This document shows, one piece after another, positions 9,467-16,345 of a stretch of 16,345 nucleotides of DNA; the first letter of the stretch is position 1; the number at the start of each line of letters is the position of its first letter. The stretch comes from Byssochlamys sp. IMV 00236 (taxonomy: Eukaryota > Ascomycota > Eurotiomycetes > Eurotiales > Thermoascaceae). Position numbers and translations under genes: made by a program. The stretch is taken from assembly GCA_001931875.2 (NCBI GenBank), contig MSJH02000678.1:1-16345 (forward strand), written 5' to 3'. Under the pieces are notes generated by a model that was not told the DNA's origin, ran no database searches, and saw only the letters and a program-made list of their open reading frames with translations.

Positions 9467-11906
9467 ATGCTGTCGCTACGCCTTCAACACGTCGAATTTC
9501 TTCCTCCAGCGGGCCAGCATGCAGTGAAATGCGCGACCAGCTCAGAAACATATGCCAGCGTCAGAACCAACCCCCTACAAACTGCGCCTTACAATCCACA
9601 AAGCAAAAAGATCTCGACGGTACCAGCTTGGATGTCGCCTCCAAATCTACAACGATATGATATGCCCCTCGCCTTATCTCTCTATCGTCTATCGTCCATC
9701 CACTTCGCCGTGGCCAGCATCAGCGGCCGATAAGTTGCCTCCCCTCATTCATCCATTAAGCTTTCCATCGCGATGAATACTTACGGTTCTGCAAAGTTAA
9801 ACCTCTCTTTCTCGGGAAGCTCCAACTATACTCTGCCGTAAACACACTATTTTCCTCTCTCTTCACGACTCTCTCTTTCACTGAGGGGAAGGGCGCTTGG
9901 GTCTCTCACGATAACGAGGTTGCCCCTCAGCCGGATTTCTCCAAGTCAGGCGAGATGGCTCGAAATCAAGATCACCGCGATACAGCATGCTAACTTTGCT
10001 AGATCTGGGGCGACGTGCTTGCTAAAGCTATCGACGCAGGAACGGAGCACGCAGCTACGCTACGCTTGCTACCGCGAACCCGATCTGCCGCGTCTGAGAT
10101 CATTATCCTGTTTTCGCTGGACTGCTGCTGCTTGACGACGCATGACTCTGTGCCGTCTCGCTCACAGCGCGTGGTGATCGAATATCTATCTAATTATTGA
10201 TCGCGTTCGCGTTCGCACCTGCAGGACAAGCTTCCCTCGCCTGCTCCAATGACTGCACGCCACACCGTCTAGTCAGGAACACAACCAGTGTTGAGCTCTC
10301 AAGTCGATCTCCTCAGTCTTCTAGCAGGTGGGACGACGGACTACTCGCCCCGAACGCGTATTATTTATCCAGAGCAGTTTTCTCTTGATCGAAAAGACCT
10401 TCCTCTACGGGTTGGGAACCGGCCTCGGGGCGTCGAGAATTGAGTTTGGTACCTGCGACCCTCTCATCAGTCGTTAATAATTGGTCTCCGGTGATTCCGC
10501 GTAGTAGCGGCTCACCAACCTATCCTCTGCTAAATGCCGCCTTTTTTCCTTTTTAGCCTGAGTCTCGTTGCATTGACGCCAGCATAGTGAGGCCGCCTAT
10601 CTTCTAAGTTCTGCTGCTCCGTTTGCGTGTCCTCAGTAATTCTGTTGAGTTCTGGACCGCGGGACGTCGGCTTCTGTCTGCGCCAGGTGACGTTATTTCT
10701 CGCTCTCTGTGCCACGCAGGCCTCCTTAATAAGTAAGATTATTAAGTTATTCTATTATTATTATCATTGTTTACTTATTGCCGTTATTGTCGTGTCTGAT
10801 GTTGATTGTACCGGGGACCATACGGTGGGATAACGTTTCAGCCGTGGATGGAATTAACTTACTTTCGGGTAGTTTCGAGACTTCGTCCACGATAATCTTA
10901 CAGCTCGCACGGATCCGATTTCTCAATGTGCTGTCACGAGGGCCAACTCAGACGTTCAGCCCGTGCGCCGTCGTATTCAAGCCATAGCTACGGTGTCGAG
11001 CTGGCCGCTCGAGAAAGCAGACAACACTCGGGCCTCTGTCGTAACTCGAAAACGACGAATGACAGTCTAACTGCTGCAATGAACGACTGAATCGCCCTCG
11101 TATACGTTCTGAATATGTCTCGTCGATTCCGTGTTTGCCATATACCTCTGCAATGCAATTGGGATTGGCGACCATGTCAAATTCGTGGTGCTATCACGCT
11201 GGTAGAGCGTAGAGTTAGGCTTTTGATGTGCATCCAAATCTCTTACTATGCGAAGCCGATGACATCTATACGATATTCCGTAAAAATAGCCAAGAAATCC
11301 AATCTTTTAAGGGCATCCGGGTGTCTAGTAAAGCTCAATCCTGCCGTGCTTCTGTGATTGGCCTGATTATAATTCTACGTATATGCCTATATCGCACTCG
11401 AGACTGCAGCCGCATACAGAAATGCAGCCTGTCAGTTGACACTCATCAATAACCAATTCCTGTACAACGCATTTCCTCCATTGGACTACAAAGGCTCCCA
11501 TCTTGAAATCCACGACTCTCGGCTTCTGGCCTTGGCTGACAGACAGAGCTGCACACAACCAACGTCGTACCTCTACCATACCATACCAGGCAATCAACCT
11601 GCAGAGTGCATTCCCCCTCTCCAGGAAAAGACGACTAACGAGCACAATTTACGTCTGCCCAGAAATCAGAAACATTCAAACCTTGTACAGTACATACACT
11701 TCCCCAGTCTTGGCCTAGGAGCCAGGAATGGAAGAAACGGTCTTGGTAACACAAAGCAAAAAGTTAATTGATCGGTAGCAATTACTCCAACCTCTTCCAT
11801 GCCTCTAGAAAGCTAGAATACCACGAAGTACGGCAGCCCAGCCCCTGAGGCCAAGAAACTCAAGTAGATCATGAGATCAGAAAGGAGGGGAAAACGCCGC
11901 ATCACG
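9467..11906. other. Moderate-GC stretch with many short frames, no gene assigned
   Basis: Several frames of 60-110 codons look superficially protein-like, for example ATG 9467 to 9733 (88 aa), the region 10015-10200 and 11436-11771. Alternative frames over the same bases look equally plausible, so these cannot be separated from chance. CTAAC-TAG at 9989-10000 resembles an acceptor. No conserved motif was found. Confidence 0.35.
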
Positions 11907-11930
11907 CATACATACATACATACATACATA
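11907..11930. repeat. CATA tetramer microsatellite
   Basis: Six perfect CATA copies, some 150 nt before the candidate intron at 12084. Confidence 0.92.
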
Positions 11931-12083
11931 CGTAGTGCACGTTTGCGTAGTAGTAGTGTATGGTATATGTAGCACAACAAAATACCTTCCCAAGGTATGA
12001 TTTCCTCGCCAAGTCTCCCACAAATGTCATGCGGTATGTTATTGTTAACGAATATAGCTTTTCTTGCCGTTCGTCCAGTCAAT

Positions 12084-12133
12084 GTAAGTACTTTCGGTTT
12101 ATAAACAAGGTAATACTTACTAACCTAACACAG
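12084..12133 (+). other. Probable spliceosomal intron, 50 nt
   Basis: The stretch starts GTAAGT, has the perfect branch-point TACTAAC at 12118-12124 and ends ACAG at 12133. Length and spacing (9 nt from branch motif to the end) are typical of filamentous ascomycetes. It is the clearest splice signature outside the regulator gene. It implies that something is, or was, transcribed on the + strand here, most simply the small frame that begins 31 nt downstream. Confidence 0.5.
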
Positions 12134-12164
12134 TTTCATCCCACACAAGGAAAGAAAGGGTGAA

Positions 12165-12521
12165 ATGCGGCATGCTGTCGCTCAAAAGACCGACATTCCA
12201 GAATCTACATACAATGATGGGACAATCGATAACCTAATCATGGACATAAAAGAAAGATTGAGCCGAAGCCAGGCGTCAGTCACATCACTATCGAGCACGT
12301 GCGGAGAAATGTTCCGGATATCTCTCTACTTGAAATATGCGGCTGTTTGGAGCGAGGAATGTAGGAGTTTCCAGGTCAACGGGGAAAGCATGGTGTTGAG
12401 GAATCTTACAGTTGGTCGATTGATTGATTCCCTTGATGGATGTGGAGGTGATAGTCTGATCTGGAAGGAAAAGGATGGATTCGAGGATGTTTCCTTTTTC
12501 TACCCCAGATATCTGTTTTAG
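12165..12521 (+). CDS. Possible small orphan protein, 118 aa
   Basis: An open frame of 118 codons starts at ATG 12165 (G at -3) and ends at TAG 12519-12521. The protein is mixed and fairly hydrophilic, with acidic and basic residues, several Cys and no signal peptide, membrane segment or recognised motif. The same frame stays open upstream to the acceptor of the candidate intron at 12084-12133. Read through the splice it meets a stop at 12055 with no ATG between, so the intron would lie in the 5' UTR. AT-rich sequence resembling a 3' UTR follows. I do not recognise a family. It could be a lineage-specific gene, the last exon of a gene whose earlier exons I cannot place, or a chance frame. Confidence 0.25.
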   Translation: MRHAVAQKTDIPESTYNDGTIDNLIMDIKERLSRSQASVTSLSSTCGEMFRISLYLKYAAVWSEECRSFQVNGESMVLRNLTVGRLIDSLDGCGGDSLIWKEKDGFEDVSFFYPRYLF

Positions 12522-12950
12522 CTTTTCGTCCCGATGGACTGGAATTTGTTATCATGACGACACCTATAGTTATACTATGCGTAGTGTGTAGTTGATGTAT
12601 GTTAGTTATCTGAGTATGGTGACCAAGGCGCTTTTCTTTCTAATTTAACTGCCAAATATGGAATTGGACGGCTGGTAGCATCTATTCCTGACATCGTGTT
12701 CCTTTATATGAATACAGCATAAGCCAGATGTCAGAGAACTCATGATCAATAGTAAAAGATACTGTACTGCAATTGTAAAGCAACATATGCAAGCTATGTC
12801 TTGCCATAAACTTCTCATAGATGAATGTTACGTTTATTTTCAAGTTGAATCAACCCTTGTGTCGGCGTACAAAGCGAACGCCAGGTAATCTGTCAATCAT
12901 CCGTTTGCGGCAGATTCTTTGAATCCTGTTTATAGGATAGAACCCACTGG

Positions 12951-12976
12951 ATTACTACTAGATTACTAGATTACTA
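12951..12976. repeat. GATTACTA octamer repeat
   Basis: Two perfect GATTACTA copies (12961-12976) preceded by a partial copy (12951-12957). Confidence 0.85.
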
Positions 12977-13035
12977 GGATCTAGATTATTTGTATGCTAA
13001 AGATAAATATGGGATTAAATCCCCTAGACCTAGAG

Positions 13036-13050
13036 GCAAGCAAGCAAGCA
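13036..13050. repeat. GCAA tetramer microsatellite
   Basis: Three full GCAA copies plus GCA. Confidence 0.9.
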
Positions 13051-13529
13051 ATTCAAGTCGTTAGGTCAGACCTTGCTTCCGTGCTGAAGGATTCGACTCT
13101 TTGTCTACTACAGCAGGAGACAGTATACCGTTGAAATAGATCAGATGCGGATGAGTCTCATTTCTCACTATTTGCAATACAATATATAAAACCCAGAGTC
13201 GATCCTCGTTGCAGCTTCTAAGTAACCGCTCAGTGTCTGTAGACGTGCATAGAAAGAATATAAATCCATTGGGACATTGCATCTCCTGAGAAGGGGCGCG
13301 TGTTTCAAGAACTCTATATCAGCTTCAGGAAGATTCGATAGTTATATTCCTGTCTTCCGGAACTGAAAGGATACTATGAAACTCGCCTACCTAGTAAGCA
13401 CCGATTTAGTCTGCTAAGATAATGGATCAATGCTATAGCTACCTAGATAGTACCAGTAACGGATGCAAATACACCCGGACAAGCAGTACTGCTACAAACC
13501 CTGAAAACGAATATCCAGTGTCATTTCCC

Positions 13530-13785
13530 ACATGAATTTAATTCATGTCATCGTGATAAGATCTGGTGATGGTGCGACCTCGGCGCGCCTCCGGCCGGCC
13601 CGGCATCTCACCAACCGAGCCGAGCAAGCGTCCCCAGATCTTATCAGGCCGAGATGCCCTCATCGCTCTGAGATCGCAAGCAGCCGAGAGTATACTTGCC
13701 CTAGCATAGGCTACGACACGTTATGATATTATTCATTTGAAGTTGTGAATGTGGGGTTTCACGATTATATTGTGCCGTAACAGAA
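13530..13785 (+). promoter_or_regulatory. Upstream/5' region of the Zn2Cys6 gene with GATA-bearing inverted repeat
   Basis: This is the sequence directly before the regulator's start codon. It holds an 8-bp hairpin (13530-13548), a 13-bp inverted repeat (13554-13566 and 13634-13646) whose arms each carry a TGATAAG site in opposite orientation, and the palindrome CCGGCCGG at 13591-13598. TGATAAG fits the HGATAR consensus of fungal GATA factors such as AreA. CGG triplets facing each other are typical half-sites of Zn2Cys6 proteins, so self-regulation is possible. Two short upstream ORFs lie at 13723-13740 and 13749-13793. The transcription start is unknown, so which elements are promoter and which are leader cannot be settled. 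Confidence 0.4.
13554..13646. repeat. Inverted repeat, 13-bp perfect arms, GATA sites
   Basis: The left arm TGATAAGATCTGG (13554-13566) is the exact reverse complement of CCAGATCTTATCA (13634-13646). Matching continues two of three bases further on each side. The 67-nt spacer is GC-rich. A second pair, GGCATCTC (13602-13609) and GAGATGCC (13651-13658), interlocks with the first rather than nesting inside it. Confidence 0.8.
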
Positions 13786-16147
13786 ATGTCTGATCGATCC
13801 AGCCGTCTGGATTCTCCTCTCGATGACACAGGAGAGAGACCGACGAAGAAGCCAAAGCGGAGCTTCGTTGCGTAAGGAATACTCGCTTCTTCTACATTAG
13901 CCACGGTGTCTGAACATCTAACTCGTGATACTGACTGGGGTCACCCAGTTGTCGACGATGTCATTCTCACAAAATCAAGTGCTCCGGAGAGCAACCATGC
14001 CATAATTGTCGACAACAGCCCGAAGGCACTGTTGACTGCGTCTATCCGGCTCGTGACCGAAAGGTGTTGGTGCAAGAAAGGTTTGTGCTTCTGTGAATTG
14101 TCTGTCAGAGACTTAAGTGGACTAAGTTCCTTCGACCAGTTACCTGAGGAAGCTCGAGGAAGAGAGTCAACTGTGGAAGGCATCGGCCTCTCCTGGGAGT
14201 ACCAATCTACCTTCAGGGAGTAAATCTGTCCCAGAAGATCAGCGACGGCAACATGGCCGTTCAAACCATCCTAGCAGTAACGAAGCTGGCGAAGGTGGCC
14301 CTTCTAATCCGGATGGAGACATCCGAAACCCATTGATCGAGGACCGTGCCTGGTTTGTACGCGACCAGGTATCGACACAACCGGTTTATATCGGCGAGGC
14401 TGCATGCAATGCGTTTGGTACGCGATTACGGCAATTCTTGAGCGGAGACGAGCCCATGGCACCTCTTCCACAATCGAACTATGTCAAACATAAGGCGCTT
14501 CTGCGGATGTCTGACCCGTCATTCCGCCTGCCAAATCGCACTTATGCCCATCTTCTGATCAAAGTCGCACTTCGGTTCCTTGGAAATGACTACCACCTCA
14601 TGCTGAGGAAGGCCACGTTGGAGAAGCTGGATGCCCTGTATCGAGGTCAATGTTTCGACGACCCAATCCTCCTGTGTAGGCTGTTCGCCATTTTTGCCAT
14701 TGGGGAGCTGTATACAAACAGGAAAGCAACCTCAAAGATGTCGGAAGTTCCGGGCACAGGGTTTTTCATGCAGGCGATGAGTTTGTTCCAGGACCTTCAC
14801 GAGGAAGCCACAGTCTCTTACATAGAGATACTGGTCCTTCTGGTGAGTCAATTCTTTAAAGTGAAAAGGACATGCAGCTGACGTCTATAGTCTCTCTTCT
14901 GCCTACCCCTGAACCGCACAAAGTCCGCGTATACATTCGCAGGGATCGCGCTCAGACTGAGTCTGACGTTGGGACTCCATCACAATGTCCCAGAAGGATA
15001 TATGATATCGCCAGTCGAGCGAGAACACAGGTTGCGCGTCTGGTGGTCTGTATACACGATGGATCGCATATCGAGTTCAAAATTAGGCCACCCAGTTTTG
15101 GTCAGAGATGAAGACATCGACGCCGACTTACCATCGATGGAGGGTCTCTCTCCCAGCGAGCGAGAGGAATTCTCCCCCCCAGAGCATCTTATCGCTCACC
15201 TCAAGCTAGCTCGTATCACGGGAGACATCATTAGTGATATCTATGGCCGACCCAGGCGGAGCAAGACCTTCGTACAAAGTGTGCATATGATCTTGAAGGA
15301 TCTTCGGTCGTGGGCAGAGACGTTGCCAGAAAATATCAAGCTGATCCAGACAAGGCCGGTGAGATATGCGTCGAGGAACGTTGCCTCGCTGCATCTGTGT
15401 TTTAACCAGGTAAATGGCCCAGGCCCCATGCTCCCAACTAATCCCAATTCAAAAATGGTTCTGACAGTTCTAACTTAAACCCGTCAGTGTGTGATCCTGA
15501 CTACTCGTCCAATTCTCTTCCACGTCTTCAGATCCCGCTTCCAGCCTCCAACAGACGGCAATCCCTCGTCACGCATCCCATCACCGATGACATCTGCCCT
15601 CGCAGAAGCTTGCATTCACGCCGCACGTAGCTCTAATAGCCTCCTCACGCAGCTCTGGGTCGATGGCGGCATCGCCACCTTTGGTTATTTCGACTCGCAG
15701 TACCTTTTCTCCTCCACCATAATCCTCATGATGGCCCTTGTCCTGCGAAACAGCGAAAGCGACCGCGACGCTATCGAGACTGCTTCTGATATCCTGCAGT
15801 CTATGGTCGAAGACGGAAACCTGCCCGCTGCGGCCTTTTACCAGCATCTACTGGAGATCCGCAGGTGTTTTGATTTTAGCCAGGAGCACGGGAAGCAATT
15901 CCACGGTCGTTTGGACCAGACGACGACGGGTGACAATAATAATGGCAATAGCAATGGGGATGGAGCTGGCGCTGCCACAGAGTCTCTGCCGCAGAATGAG
16001 GCCACAGAGCTATTGGCTCTTCACACAGCCTTGGACGACCCTTCCATTCAGAGCTTCTTAACGCAGCCGGATATCCATTGGGGAATCCCCGGAGTTATGG
16101 AATCCAATGGCGATCTTGCAGCCATGTCCAGATGGATATTCGAATGA
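13786..16147 (+). CDS. Zn2Cys6 fungal-specific transcription factor, 5 exons, 699 aa
   Basis: Predicted nuclear DNA-binding regulator; target genes unknown. Exons read 13786-13871, 13949-14080, 14140-14842, 14891-15409 and 15488-16147. All four introns are GT..AG; CTRAC branch motifs lie in the first (13918-13922, 13931-13935), third (14878-14882) and fourth (15470-15474), while the second has only CTAAG. Frames join without a stop to a TGA at 16145. The start is the first ATG after an in-frame stop at 13738 and has G at -3. Residues 21-25 (KKPKR) look like a nuclear localisation signal. The zinc cluster has Cys at 30, 33, 40, 46, 49 and 59 (C-x2-C-x6-C-x5-C-x2-C-x9-C), and intron 1 ends just before it. 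A YLRKLEEE segment (74-81) follows, like the linker/coiled coil of this class. Residues of about 200-460 match the fungal_trans middle homology domain, with LGLH (334-337), EREHRLRVWW (350-359), KLGHP (371-375) and RDEDID (379-384). An Asn/Gly/Asp-rich spacer spans about 629-645. No cluster partner is visible, so I give no gene symbol. Confidence 0.93.
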
Positions 16148-16345
16148 TGGAGGCAGTCTTAGTTTCCCATCTGCTTTGCGGGAATGTTGTACATGCCGTA
16201 TGAGGGCGTTTTAGTATTGTGTGAAGTCCCTGTCGCTTCTACTCCCACTTTGTGTTTTACTATTTTACCTATGATACCCATCAATTCATGTCTTTAGAAC
16301 CATCATTTCCAAACATAGCAAAGGCATATAGGATATCCATAGGTT
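16148..16345 (+). other. 3' flank of the regulator gene
   Basis: These 198 bases follow the regulator's stop codon and run to the window edge. The sequence becomes T-rich, then A-rich near 16300-16325, as expected for a fungal 3' UTR and cleavage region. No canonical AATAAA signal is visible, which is common in filamentous fungi. No further gene start is seen. Confidence 0.4.

Larger units (their letters stand above)
12522..13529. other. AT-rich spacer before the regulator's upstream region
   Basis: No gene is supported. It holds a GATTACTA tract (12951-12976), a GCAA tract (13036-13050) and only short frames on both strands. Confidence 0.5.

Noticed and set aside
9920..10200. Possible exon after CTAAC..TAG acceptor near 10000
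   Set aside because: Two different frames over the same bases look equally protein-like and no donor or conserved motif decides between them.
10530..10733. Minus-strand frame with Arg/Gln-rich product
   Set aside because: It has no ATG, no splice support and no recognisable motif.
13036..13050. CRISPR-like or other spaced repeat array
   Set aside because: This and the other repeats are simple tandem microsatellites without spacers; the sequence is eukaryotic.
13941..14264. Minus-strand frame over the start of the regulator gene
   Set aside because: It is a shadow of exons 2 and 3 of the zinc-cluster protein.

Overview
The window looks like nuclear DNA of a filamentous ascomycete. It is probably a member of the Eurotiales such as an Aspergillus relative, but that placement is inferred from style, not proven. 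The supporting evidence is a Zn2Cys6 (Gal4-type) transcription factor gene with four short introns (77, 59, 48 and 78 nt), a CTAAC or CTGAC branch-point motif in three of the four (the 59-nt intron has only a CTAAG), pyrimidine-rich tracts, and many short simple-sequence repeats. I saw no bacterial, viral or transposon coding sequence.

Layout. Positions 1 to about 13,500 hold no gene that I can name. This stretch mixes GC-richer patches with AT-rich spacers and is crowded with microsatellites: TAA/ATT, ACT/AGT, CTACT, GAGAAC, TAGA, GACTG, CATA, GCAA and CT/CA/GT tracts. Several short open frames in it look partly protein-like. The better candidates are 395-801, 7443-7915, 8332-8565 and 12165-12521, all at low confidence. 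A textbook fungal intron signature (GTAAGT, TACTAAC, ACAG) lies at 12084-12133, just before the 12165 frame. Two strong hairpins (1629-1658 and 3851-3891) lie in otherwise empty sequence.

The one secure gene occupies 13786-16147 on the + strand. Removing four introns gives a 699-residue protein with an N-terminal Zn2Cys6 zinc cluster, a short linker and coiled-coil-like segment, a fungal-specific transcription factor (middle homology) domain, and an Asn/Gly/Asp-rich spacer before the C-terminus. Its upstream region holds a 13-bp inverted repeat with a GATAAG site in each arm, a GC-rich CCGGCCGG palindrome, an AT-rich hairpin and two possible short upstream ORFs.

How it fits together. Only one gene is secure, so no pathway can be reconstructed. 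The main picture is a pathway-type regulator bordered on its 5' side by about 13.5 kb of gene-poor, repeat-rich DNA. That is long for a compact fungal genome and could be an extended regulatory or non-coding-transcript region, or a graveyard of decayed genes.
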